This document shows positions 7,753 through 14,415 of a stretch of 18,165 nt of DNA, in pieces. Source of the stretch: JBAZOJ01 sp041648755. GTDB taxonomy: Bacteria; Planctomycetota; B143-G9. The number at the start of each line of letters is the position of its first letter. The stretch's first letter is position 1. The notes under the pieces were generated by a model, which was not told where the DNA came from, did not search any database, and saw nothing but the letters and a program-made list of their open reading frames with translations. The DNA lies in contig JBAZOJ010000045.1 of the NCBI GenBank assembly GCA_041648755.1, positions 1 through 18,165 of the forward strand, in the 5' to 3' direction. The position numbers were made by a program, and so were the translations under genes.

Positions 7753-8418
7753 TTAGATAGTATGGCGGACGATGGTCCCTTCGACCAGATAAATGATGTT
7801 TTCAGCGATGTTCGATGAGAGGTCCGCAAGGCGTTCGATCGCCCTCACCACATTGTGAATCTGCAGTATCCGAGGTACCTGTTCCGGGTTATCCTTGCCG
7901 GTATGCGCAAGTTCTCCGGCGATTTCCCTGGCGTACCTGTCTATGACAACGTCCTCGCCTCTCACTTCGAGGCAGAGACCTACATCCTCGGTCATTATCG
8001 CCTTCACACTTTTGTCGATCATGTTCTTGCTGCGGGCAATCATCAGCGGGAGCAGGGCGGGTATCTCTTCTGGAGGCAGCTTGCCCAGTTTCAGGCTCGC
8101 ATAGCAGATGTCCACGCCTAAATCGGCCATTCGCTCAAGGTCGTTATTGGTTTTTAGTACCGAAACCACGAATCTGAGGCAGTACCCGTTGATATGCGTG
8201 CGCTCAAGGACTGTTATCGCATACTCCTCGAGCTGGACTTCAAGCCTGTCGAGCCGTTCTTCGAACTCGATCAGTTCTTCAGCGGCTGCGGCATCTCCGG
8301 AGAAGAAAGCCGCAAGTGAGCGATCGACGAAATTCTGTGACCGTTCCGCGAGTTCTGTGACGAGACGCTTCATCTCATCAACCCAGGCGTCGCTGATTAC
8401 TGCCTGTTGGTCGATCAT
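7753..8418 (-). CDS. phoU: PhoU-like phosphate signalling regulator
   Basis: A 221-residue all-helical protein made of two PhoU repeats. Typical sequence includes ERMADLGVDICY in the first half and ERLADLSSNIAENIIYL in the second, the E-x3-D metal-binding signature of each three-helix bundle. PhoU couples the Pst phosphate transporter to the PhoR sensor and represses the Pho response when phosphate is sufficient. ATG 8418 is chosen because AGAGGGAG lies just upstream; a TTG at 8433 would add five residues but has no ribosome site. No pst, phoB or phoR gene is in the window, so it is a stand-alone copy here, divergent from the next gene. Confidence 0.88.
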   Translation of the reverse strand: MIDQQAVISDAWVDEMKRLVTELAERSQNFVDRSLAAFFSGDAAAAEELIEFEERLDRLEVQLEEYAITVLERTHINGYCLRFVVSVLKTNNDLERMADLGVDICYASLKLGKLPPEEIPALLPLMIARSKNMIDKSVKAIMTEDVGLCLEVRGEDVVIDRYAREIAGELAHTGKDNPEQVPRILQIHNVVRAIERLADLSSNIAENIIYLVEGTIVRHTI

Positions 8419-8464
8419 TGGCTCCCTCTGCAATCGGAGTGACGCAAATAATGGAACTGACGCG

Positions 8465-8491
8465 TTGAAAGGGTCCGAAGGGCTGTATAAT
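8465..8491 (+). promoter_or_regulatory. Promoter of the 8499 operon, apparently leaderless
   Basis: TTGAAA (8465-8470), a 15-base spacer (slightly short) and a perfect TATAAT (8486-8491). The -10 ends seven bases before ATG 8499, so the predicted start site falls at or next to the start codon. An earlier in-frame ATG at 8490 overlaps the -10 itself and is therefore unlikely to be used. No Shine-Dalgarno sequence is present. Confidence 0.55.
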
Positions 8492-8498
8492 GGTGCGC

Positions 8499-9878
8499 AT
8501 GTCCTCCAGGAAGAACGGGCCCTCGGCTTCTTGCCTAATTATACTTCTTCTCTGCGCGTTTTGCGCGGCAGTCGCGTATTTTTACCAGGAGCCTCTTCGC
8601 GCGTGGTTGTTCCCCGTACCTTCCCCGGACCATACGCCCTTGGCGCGCGTTTCACAATCCCCGCATGCTTCGGTGGTTCCACCTTCGCTTTCAACAAAGC
8701 CGTCAACTTCTCCGTCCCCGACACTTTCCTTCACGCCGACCCCGGCACCCTTGCGCGATGAGGATGCCCGGAGGATGATCGATGAGGCCAGAGCACTGGC
8801 GATGATCGGGAAAGTGGAGCAGGGGCTCGCGGTGATTGCAAAGGCGGCTGGGCTTCAGGTTTCCGGCGGAACGCGCAAGGAAATAGACGATGCGCAGGCG
8901 CTAATCGGCGGCTTCGACCGCGTGCTACGGTTCTTTCCGGTCTCGCCGGTGATTTCCGGCGGCCAATTAGTCAGCCTCAAGCTCAAGGGCGGAGGGACTG
9001 TCGAAGGAGTTGTCGAACGGGAAGATGATATCAGGCTCGTCGTCAGGAATTTCGGCGGGGTATCGGTAACGGTGAAAAAATCCGACATCGCGCAGCGACG
9101 GGTACTGTCACCCGGGGATTTCCAGAACGCCAACAGGGCTGTCCTGACAAAGATGCTCGACGATGCCCGTCGGTATGGCACTGAAAACTGGCTCAGTTGG
9201 CTTAAGGCTTTCAAGCTTGCGCGCAAATACGACCTGAACCCCGAGCAGTGGAAGGTGTATACGGAAATGTGCTCCCGCTGGGTGGACAACACCACCCGGG
9301 TGGCCGACTACGAAGCTTTTCAGTTGTACCGCCGGGCCCTTGCCTATTACTCGAAGGGGCTCGAGAAATCCGCTGTCTCGACCGCCGAGGAACTTCTGCG
9401 CAGCTACTCCGGTTCTTCCTATGCATCGTCTGCCCGTGAACTGCTGGATCGTATCCGGGGAGTGACCCGGCCTGCCGCCACGCCGGAACCGAACCCGACC
9501 AAGCCAACGCCATCCAGGAGCGACGCTCCACCGCCCTCGGCGACCCCGACGCCCGCCGCCACATCCGAACCCCCGGTGCAGAACGTCGTGCTCTCGCCGC
9601 CCAAGGCGAGCACGCAGACTCTGAAGGACGCGAATGAGGCCTATCTCGCGGGCGAAGAACTGATCCGCAAGGCCTTCGCAGCAATGGAAGAAGACAACTA
9701 CGAAAACGCCATGAGACTTTTTGACGAAGCCATCGTTATGTTAGAGAAGGCGCGATCCCTGTACGAGGCGGAGCTTAGCGTGCATCCGAACAGAACCGAC
9801 GTGGAGGACTTCATCGAACAGGTGAACAAACTGCTGTACCTGAGCCGCAAAAGCCGACCGGTGGGGACGTGGAAATGA
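8499..9878 (+). CDS. Membrane-anchored Pro/Thr-linker and TPR-like protein
   Basis: A 459-residue protein of no recognised family. It has one N-terminal membrane segment (about residues 9-28), a Ser/Pro/Thr-rich linker (about 40-86), a helical segment and a small beta domain at about 155-203 (VSLKLKGGGTVEGVVE then VSVTVKKSDI) resembling SH3/Sm-like barrels found next to TPR repeats. TPR-like helices follow, then a second Pro/Thr linker (about 320-370) and a C-terminal pair of helices (NEAYLAGEELIRKAFAAMEEDNYENAMRLF, split here only by position 375-410) that fits one TPR. It probably faces the periplasm as a scaffold. ATG 8499 is chosen from promoter position. The stop overlaps the cytochrome b start as ATGA, so the two are co-translated. 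Confidence 0.7.
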   Translation: MSSRKNGPSASCLIILLLCAFCAAVAYFYQEPLRAWLFPVPSPDHTPLARVSQSPHASVVPPSLSTKPSTSPSPTLSFTPTPAPLRDEDARRMIDEARALAMIGKVEQGLAVIAKAAGLQVSGGTRKEIDDAQALIGGFDRVLRFFPVSPVISGGQLVSLKLKGGGTVEGVVEREDDIRLVVRNFGGVSVTVKKSDIAQRRVLSPGDFQNANRAVLTKMLDDARRYGTENWLSWLKAFKLARKYDLNPEQWKVYTEMCSRWVDNTTRVADYEAFQLYRRALAYYSKGLEKSAVSTAEELLRSYSGSSYASSARELLDRIRGVTRPAATPEPNPTKPTPSRSDAPPPSATPTPAATSEPPVQNVVLSPPKASTQTLKDANEAYLAGEELIRKAFAAMEEDNYENAMRLFDEAIVMLEKARSLYEAELSVHPNRTDVEDFIEQVNKLLYLSRKSRPVGTWK

Positions 9879-10576
9879 ATCCGCTGACAAGGCTCTGGCG
9901 TTCGATTTTTCGGCTTCGTCTGCCCTCTACGGATGAAGACGAACGGCAGGCTTACGTCCGCCGCAGCGTCTTTCTGCATCTGCATCCACCCACGATTGCC
10001 CGTGAGGCGTTGAAGCTGAAACACTCCTTCTGCCTCGGCGGGCTATCGTTCCTGCTCTTCATCGTGTCTGTCTTGACCGGTGTCATCCTGATGTTCTACT
10101 ACTCACCCACCACTGCCGGAGCGCATTCTTCGATAACTGATATTGATAACGTAGTAGCATTTGGGCAGTTCATTCGCGCGCTTCACCGCTATGCATCCGA
10201 ACTGATGCTCATCACCGTCTTCTTCCACATGATCCGCGTTGCCCTCCACGGCGCGTACAAGACTCCCAGAGAGTTCAACTGGTCTGTTGGTGTCATCCTT
10301 CTCCTGCTGCTCCTTCTGACAGCGTTCACCGGCTACCTGCTGCCCTTCGACGGCCTCAGCTACGAAGCAGTCAGCGTGGCAAAGGGTATGGCGGACTCAG
10401 CATCGCCCGTGGGTATCTGGATCAACAAGCTGCTGTTTGGCGGCGACAAGATAGGCGACGCGGCACTGCTGAGAACCTATGTGCTGCACTGTATCGCTCT
10501 GCCTCTCACGATGTTCCTGCTGATGACTTTCCACTTCTGGCGCGTGCGGCGCGATGGCTTCAAGGGCGGCATGTAG
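9875..10576 (+). CDS. Cytochrome b6-like subunit (N-terminal cytochrome b domain)
   Basis: A 233-residue integral membrane protein matching the four-helix heme-binding half of cytochrome b. Heme ligands are His104-x13-His118 in helix B and His205-x14-His220 in helix D; the x14 spacing is that of b6-type proteins. Cys53 in FCLGG matches the cysteine that holds heme c_i in b6f-type complexes, and YLLPFDGLSYEA corresponds to the conserved loop after helix C. It should carry electrons between quinone and a partner. The start is the ATG in the ATGA overlap. There is no Rieske protein, no subunit IV and no c-type cytochrome in the window, so the partner is unknown. Confidence 0.85.
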   Translation: MNPLTRLWRSIFRLRLPSTDEDERQAYVRRSVFLHLHPPTIAREALKLKHSFCLGGLSFLLFIVSVLTGVILMFYYSPTTAGAHSSITDIDNVVAFGQFIRALHRYASELMLITVFFHMIRVALHGAYKTPREFNWSVGVILLLLLLLTAFTGYLLPFDGLSYEAVSVAKGMADSASPVGIWINKLLFGGDKIGDAALLRTYVLHCIALPLTMFLLMTFHFWRVRRDGFKGGM

Positions 10577-10583
10577 GCACGCG

Positions 10584-11507
10584 ATGGAATTCACTCTTCC
10601 CCTTGTCGGTCTCCAGGTCAGTGTTTTTGTCATCCTCCTTGGCTTTCTGGTCGGTGTCTTTTCCTCGATGTTCGGGGTGGGCGGTGGCTTCATCGCGGTT
10701 CCAGCGCTGACGCTGGTTTTCGGCATCGAACCTGCCATCGCGGCGGGAAGCAGTCTTTCCCAGATGGTCTTCACCACGTTGTCCGGCGTTATCGGCCATG
10801 TCAGGCACAGGAACGTAGAGTGGAAAGTTGCTCTCGTATTCGTCGCAGGTGCCCTTGTCGGTGTGGAGCTTGGTGCGGGCTGGATTGACGCTCTTACCGC
10901 AGGGGCAAAACCCGTCTCCATCTTCGGTCATCCCACAGAGGCGGCGATGTTCTATCAGCTTCTGGGCCTCACAAGCATCTTCCTTTGCCTGGGTGGGTTC
11001 ATCCTGTATGAGACGCTCTTTATTCCCCGAACCCCCGCAGGCGAGCCCGGTCGCCGATTCGAGCGCCCGCTGCGAATAGTGAAAATCCGCCCCATGATCT
11101 CCTCCGAGCGGGGTGAGTACGCACCGTTTTCCGGGATGCTCCTCGCGCTCGTAGGGGCTATGGGTGGAGTGGTGGCCGGATTCCTTGGCATCGGTGGCGG
11201 CTTCATTGCCGTGCCGATGTTTCTGTATTTTGTCGGACTTTCGACGCGACGTTCCGTAGGGACCTCGCTTTTCGTGGTGTTCTGCATCGCCCTGTGGGGG
11301 ATGTACCGCCACGAGGCCGCTGGCAGAGGCAACGTGGACTTCGGCATTGTAGCCTCGGTGGTAATTGGATCGGTCGGCGGGGCGTTTCTGGGTGCCTGGC
11401 TGACCTCGATCCTTAAGGCTGTTTCGATCCGCAAATACTTCGCGGTCGCCATCCTTGTCACGTGCGCGGCGGTGTGGATCCTCTTCTTCTGTAAACTCCT
11501 GCTGTAG
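10584..11507 (+). CDS. TauE/SafE-family anion exporter
   Basis: A 307-residue membrane protein with about eight hydrophobic segments and the two internally repeated motifs of this family, FGVGGGFIAVP (residues 30-40) and LGIGGGFIAVP (201-211). TauE/SafE members export sulfite, sulfoacetate or other organosulfur anions; some have other substrates. Between the halves lies a polar cytoplasmic stretch with Arg-rich sequence (about residues 150-185). ATG 10584 starts 7 bases after the cytochrome b stop; the upstream frame overlaps cytochrome b and is discarded. Its position behind cytochrome b suggests a link to sulfur-compound redox chemistry, but this is inference. Confidence 0.85.
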   Translation: MEFTLPLVGLQVSVFVILLGFLVGVFSSMFGVGGGFIAVPALTLVFGIEPAIAAGSSLSQMVFTTLSGVIGHVRHRNVEWKVALVFVAGALVGVELGAGWIDALTAGAKPVSIFGHPTEAAMFYQLLGLTSIFLCLGGFILYETLFIPRTPAGEPGRRFERPLRIVKIRPMISSERGEYAPFSGMLLALVGAMGGVVAGFLGIGGGFIAVPMFLYFVGLSTRRSVGTSLFVVFCIALWGMYRHEAAGRGNVDFGIVASVVIGSVGGAFLGAWLTSILKAVSIRKYFAVAILVTCAAVWILFFCKLLL

Positions 11508-11510
11508 CAA

Positions 11511-12554
11511 ATGCTCCAAAAGACTACCAGCACCCCGGTGGGCGAACTGTCAGGTAGAAAGCTGGGCTTTCTTCTCCCTGCTTCTCCAGCCTTGCGCGGT
11601 CTGGCGTTTGAGAAACTTGCCCGTTTCGCCCTTGCATCGGCAGGGATCGCCCGGCCACTCACAGGGGCTTTCGGCGTCAATCTGGGCAGACCCGGCCAAT
11701 GGGATGGCCTGGTATCCGGTAATGGGACTTTCATCCTCGACGCCAAGGCCTATCTCGGCAAAGTGACAACCATTCCCAAGCTCGAAAGAAGACTCGAAGA
11801 AGCCGCGGTCGCTGGTCTTGCAGGGGTGATGGTCGTGCTCCTTCGCCACAGCGTTATCAAGCCTGTTGCTCCCGCAAAAGGCATGGTCTCTGTTCACTTC
11901 CTTCCCGCTCTGGTTCCCGAACCTGAGATGGGGCAGGCGATGCTCCCGACAGGGGATGTCCTTCGCTTCGAGAAATGGGGAGCCACCTGCGGGACAGGGC
12001 GGATCGATTTCGATCAGCTTCCTATAGCAGGCAGATACCCTCCTGCGACTCTGATCGAAGACGGTCACCTGGCGGCTCTCGTCCGGGCAGCCATGATGGC
12101 GCGAGCAGGCAATACCGTTCGCCTTGCGGATGTCCCGCCCTTTGGGTCAATCGGAGGGGAGGCTGCCACTCTTTGGACATGCGAGGATTGCCTGCGGGGG
12201 CTGTACGCACCTCCATTGGCCGTTCTGCAGCGGGTGCTCGGCGGGCAGGGCTGCCTGTCTCTCGATGATTTGCCTGACAGGTTGCGAAGGAACTTAGGAA
12301 AGATTCTGACCAACTGCGGGCGTCTCCCGTTGCCCCAGACAAGGGAAGAGGCTCGCGCGAGGGTTTCTGCCTATCCTCCCTTTCGCTACTGGGCTCACCT
12401 GCGGCGTGGCGTTGATTTTGCGCAAGCGGTGTCGAGGATTTCGGATGCATACGCAGCCTACAGGGGGTATGCTGACAACCTTTTCAACGCCAACAAGAGC
12501 AGGGCATGTGAACGGTATCTTTTCGCCGCAGGTGTACACATATCCGAACAGTAG
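11511..12554 (+). CDS. Putative PD-(D/E)XK nuclease-like protein
   Basis: A 347-residue soluble protein with no recognised family. Residues 31-82 carry the order of features seen in restriction-endonuclease-fold proteins: a helix with Glu34 (LAFEKLARFALASAGI), then QWDG (Asp65), a turn, and a hydrophobic strand ending FILDAKAY, giving Asp77-x-Lys79. The arrangement E...D-x11-D-x-K fits a PD-(D/E)XK active site. The rest contains CEDC (around residue 224) and a basic helical C-terminus. It starts 3 bases after the TauE/SafE stop and has no evident ribosome site, so it is probably coupled. The nuclease call is a reading of motif spacing, not of family similarity; a non-catalytic relative is possible. 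Confidence 0.6.
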   Translation: MLQKTTSTPVGELSGRKLGFLLPASPALRGLAFEKLARFALASAGIARPLTGAFGVNLGRPGQWDGLVSGNGTFILDAKAYLGKVTTIPKLERRLEEAAVAGLAGVMVVLLRHSVIKPVAPAKGMVSVHFLPALVPEPEMGQAMLPTGDVLRFEKWGATCGTGRIDFDQLPIAGRYPPATLIEDGHLAALVRAAMMARAGNTVRLADVPPFGSIGGEAATLWTCEDCLRGLYAPPLAVLQRVLGGQGCLSLDDLPDRLRRNLGKILTNCGRLPLPQTREEARARVSAYPPFRYWAHLRRGVDFAQAVSRISDAYAAYRGYADNLFNANKSRACERYLFAAGVHISEQ

Positions 12555-12633
12555 TGTCAACGCCATTACACCGTCATAACTGCCGCTCATACACAGTGTT
12601 ACGCCATCCTTTGCGCCATTGCGTCAAGTCCGC

Positions 12634-12662
12634 TTGACAATCCCGGCTTTCGGTGCTATAAT
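12634..12662 (+). promoter_or_regulatory. Consensus sigma70 promoter of the zinc-finger gene
   Basis: A perfect TTGACA (12634-12639), a 17-base spacer and a perfect TATAAT (12657-12662). It is the strongest promoter in the window. The expected start is near 12669, leaving a leader of about 104 bases before the ATG at 12773. CGCCAT occurs three times upstream (12561, 12602 and 12614). Confidence 0.85.
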
Positions 12663-12713
12663 CGCTTTCGAGTTGTGTGTAACTTCGGCTTCATTCCGTC
12701 GTTATGACGTAAT

Positions 12714-12760
12714 TGTCTTCTGGTGCCTTTGGCACGCAGCTTGCGTTATCCCAGAAGACA
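12714..12760 (+). promoter_or_regulatory. Structured leader RNA: candidate three-way junction before the ribosome site
   Basis: An outer 10-bp perfect stem (TGTCTTCTGG at 12714-12723 with CCAGAAGACA at 12751-12760) encloses two adjacent hairpins: TGCC-TTT-GGCA (12724-12734) and CGCA-GCT-TGCG (12735-12745), then five unpaired bases. It ends three bases before the GGAGG ribosome site (12764-12768). The position suggests control of translation, perhaps by binding of its own protein product. It does not match a riboswitch class I recognise. Confidence 0.6.
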
Positions 12761-12772
12761 CACGGAGGATTT

Positions 12773-13468
12773 ATGGCTGCCAAGGCCAAAGACAGAAAAT
12801 GTTCGGTTCCCGGCTGTACCCGGCCATATATGGCCAAGGGTTACTGCCAGAAGCACTATGACCAGATGCGCAACTACGGGTACATCAAGCCCGAGCCCGA
12901 TCCCAAAACCATCGAGCGCTGCTCGGTCAATGGCTGCAATCAACCCTCGGTTGAGAGTGAGAAGTACTGCTCCAAGCACTTGATGCAGTTGCAGAACTAC
13001 AACCAGATCATCTCCGAGGTCGGCCGCCAGAAGAAGAAACTGTGCAAGGTTTCCGGCTGCACCAATCCCGCCCACGCGCGCGGGTACTGCAATACGCACT
13101 ATGGGCAGCTCTGGCGCAGTGGGAAGATTTCGCCCGAACTGCGGCCGCGCCGCAGGAACGCCGAGGAAGGCTACCTGAGCGAGCGCGAACGCCAGATCAT
13201 CCGCCTTCGCTACCAGAAGGAACGCGAGACACTCGAGCGCGAGCTCAAGCGCGCAAGGATGATCTATCAGGTCGTCATCGGTTATGAGGGCAGGCTGCGC
13301 TGGAGGCGTGAGATCGAAAGTCTCGAGCGCGAGCTGCGCAAACTCAACGCCGCGGAGGATGCCGAGGAAAAACGCTATGCCAACCTCGCCCCGCTCGAAA
13401 TGAGTTCCGAGCCCCTTAACGAGGACGACATCGAGATCTCGGTTTACGACGACGACATGGACGATTGA
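12773..13468 (+). CDS. Triple CCCH-type zinc-finger protein with coiled coil and acidic tail
   Basis: A 231-residue protein of unknown function. Three tandem metal-binding units are visible: Cys10-x4-Cys15-x9-Cys25-x2-His28, Cys50-x4-Cys55-x10-Cys66-x2-His69 and Cys91-x4-Cys96-x9-Cys106-x2-His109, each followed by a short helix and an aromatic or glycine turn. The pattern resembles small C-x4-C...YC-x2-H modules seen in phage and bacterial nucleic-acid binding proteins. Residues 125-200 are charged and heptad-like (a coiled coil), and 213-231 form an acidic tail. ATG 12773 has GGAGG 4 bases upstream; the ORF extending further left runs through the leader. It is transcribed alone, from a consensus promoter to a terminator, implying high expression. 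Nucleic-acid binding is inferred. Confidence 0.75.
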   Translation: MAAKAKDRKCSVPGCTRPYMAKGYCQKHYDQMRNYGYIKPEPDPKTIERCSVNGCNQPSVESEKYCSKHLMQLQNYNQIISEVGRQKKKLCKVSGCTNPAHARGYCNTHYGQLWRSGKISPELRPRRRNAEEGYLSERERQIIRLRYQKERETLERELKRARMIYQVVIGYEGRLRWRREIESLERELRKLNAAEDAEEKRYANLAPLEMSSEPLNEDDIEISVYDDDMDD

Positions 13469-13494
13469 TCTACTCCTTGGTTTCGGTTCAAACA

Positions 13495-13522
13495 AAAGGC
13501 CGACCCCCGCGGGTCGGCCTTT
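13495..13522. terminator. Bidirectional Rho-independent terminator
   Basis: A 12-bp perfect stem AAAGGCCGACCC/GGGTCGGCCTTT (13495-13506 and 13511-13522) with a 4-base loop CCGC. The plus-strand T-tract is short (TTTCACTT) and the minus strand has TTTTGTTT. It closes the zinc-finger gene, 26 bases after its stop. Confidence 0.85.
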
Positions 13523-13656
13523 CACTTGCGTGAGGGGAAATGATAGAGATGATGTTCTCAGTAGGCCGAGCTTCCAGCCTGTCGTGTCCGCTCTTTCCCT
13601 CAACGTCAGTGATCGGGGGAACAGGGGCGAGGGGTTTTCCCCAGGCCCTTGGTTGA
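13523..13656. other. Intergenic sequence with no recognised feature
   Basis: 134 bases between the zinc-finger terminator and the first duplicated block. I see no promoter, RNA gene or convincing ORF. A short GGGG-TTTT-CCCC inverted repeat lies near 13632-13643. Together with the adjoining 20 bases it may be the scar of a lost array unit (see findings). Confidence 0.4.
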
Positions 13657-13920
13657 CAGGCCCATAGCAAAGAGCCCTCTATCTTGACTTGCCCAATAGC
13701 CAGTCGTACAATCTGACTGCTGGGTCGAATCCTTTGATATGGTCAAGAGGTGCAGGTGAAGCGGATTCTTCTGATCGTCTTCGTCCTGGTGGTCGCCGTT
13801 GCGACCGCGATCTGGTTGACCTTCGAAGGATCCCGCGAGCCACTTCCAACTCCACTGCCTTCCACTCCGTTAACCATCCTGCCTGTCCTCCGGGAGAGAT
13901 GCGTCCACCCGATTCAGGAC
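13657..13920 (+). repeat. Duplicated promoter/secretion block, copy A
   Basis: A 264-base block that aligns without gaps to 15942-16205 (constant offset 2285), with about two dozen mismatches counted by eye, roughly 91% identity. It contains a usp-derived edge, a full promoter, leader, ribosome site AAGAGG, GTG start, membrane segment and Pro/Thr linker. Identity ends abruptly after GGAC at 13920, where the two encoded proteins diverge completely. Confidence 0.92.
13684..13712 (+). promoter_or_regulatory. Promoter of the caspase-like gene (copy A)
   Basis: TTGACT (13684-13689), a 17-base spacer and TACAAT (13707-13712), close to the sigma70 consensus. The leader is about 37 bases and contains AAGAGG (13745-13750), five bases before the GTG at 13756. 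The same promoter is repeated 2285 bases downstream. Confidence 0.8.
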
Positions 13921-14415
13921 TCTTACAAGAACGGAGGAGAGTTTTCTCTAAAGGGCATCAGGACGGGTGCGGCTTTCAAGACGCTTGACGATGCGAAGAT
14001 GTGGCTGAAGGGCAAAATGGGGTCAGGAAAGGCCTGCGTGGTTCATTTTTCGTCGCATGGGGGAAGCTCGGAGCTTACAGGAGAACTGACTGACGAACAA
14101 GGGAAGCCAAAAAACACCGGGGGCGATGCCCTGGCCGGCTTTCTCGATGGTATTGTCTCCGAGAACAGCCGGATTCAGATTGAGAGCTGCCACAGTGGCG
14201 AGGGAGCTGACTCGCTCGCATCACAAGTCGCTGAGGGACTGCTGGAGCGGGGAACCCACTCGACCGTAACCGGCATAGAGGGAACGTCAGCGAGCGACGG
14301 CAATTTCGTCGAATACTCCCCTCAGACGGACTCGACAGGCAAGACGAGCATCGGGGGCAAGCGCGTGAAAGGTACGGTAGGCGGCTTCTACCGGGGGCGC
14401 GTCGATGCGAAGTAG
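13756..14415 (+). CDS. Small membrane-anchored protein with clan CD (caspase-like) Cys/His motif
   Basis: A 219-residue protein in three parts: a membrane anchor or signal segment (residues 3-23), a Pro/Thr linker (REPLPTPLPSTP, 27-38) and a domain from about residue 53. In the domain a hydrophobic strand ends VVHFSSHGG (His101-Gly102), and about 40 residues later IQIESCHSG (Cys145) is followed by a helix with Ala-Leu pattern. This strand-HisGly then strand-Cys order is the signature of clan CD peptidases (caspases, metacaspases, C80/CHAT relatives). GTG 13756 is preferred to the GTG at 13750 because AAGAGG then has correct spacing. It overlaps the next gene by 11 bases. The domain is shorter than most family members, and activity is unproven. 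Confidence 0.6.
   Translation: MKRILLIVFVLVVAVATAIWLTFEGSREPLPTPLPSTPLTILPVLRERCVHPIQDSYKNGGEFSLKGIRTGAAFKTLDDAKMWLKGKMGSGKACVVHFSSHGGSSELTGELTDEQGKPKNTGGDALAGFLDGIVSENSRIQIESCHSGEGADSLASQVAEGLLERGTHSTVTGIEGTSASDGNFVEYSPQTDSTGKTSIGGKRVKGTVGGFYRGRVDAK

Noticed and set aside
10560..11519. 319-codon minus-strand frame opposite the TauE/SafE gene
   Set aside because: The translation is low-complexity and charged, with no family features, while the plus strand has clear repeated membrane motifs.
12746..13603. 285-codon minus-strand frame opposite the zinc-finger gene
   Set aside because: It is longer than the plus-strand gene but starts beyond that gene's terminator and crosses its ribosome site. 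The plus strand has a consensus promoter, ribosome site and regular Cys/His spacing, so the minus frame is a shadow in GC-rich DNA.
13488..13670. 60-codon minus-strand frame between the terminator and copy A
   Set aside because: It includes the terminator stem in its coding sequence and has no promoter or ribosome site.
13721..13740. T-arm-like GGGTCGAATCC in the leaders of both cassettes
   Set aside because: It lacks one base of the usual GGTTCGAATCC form and no acceptor, D or anticodon arm can be built around it; it is leader sequence, not a tRNA. A relic of a tRNA end cannot be excluded but is not supported.
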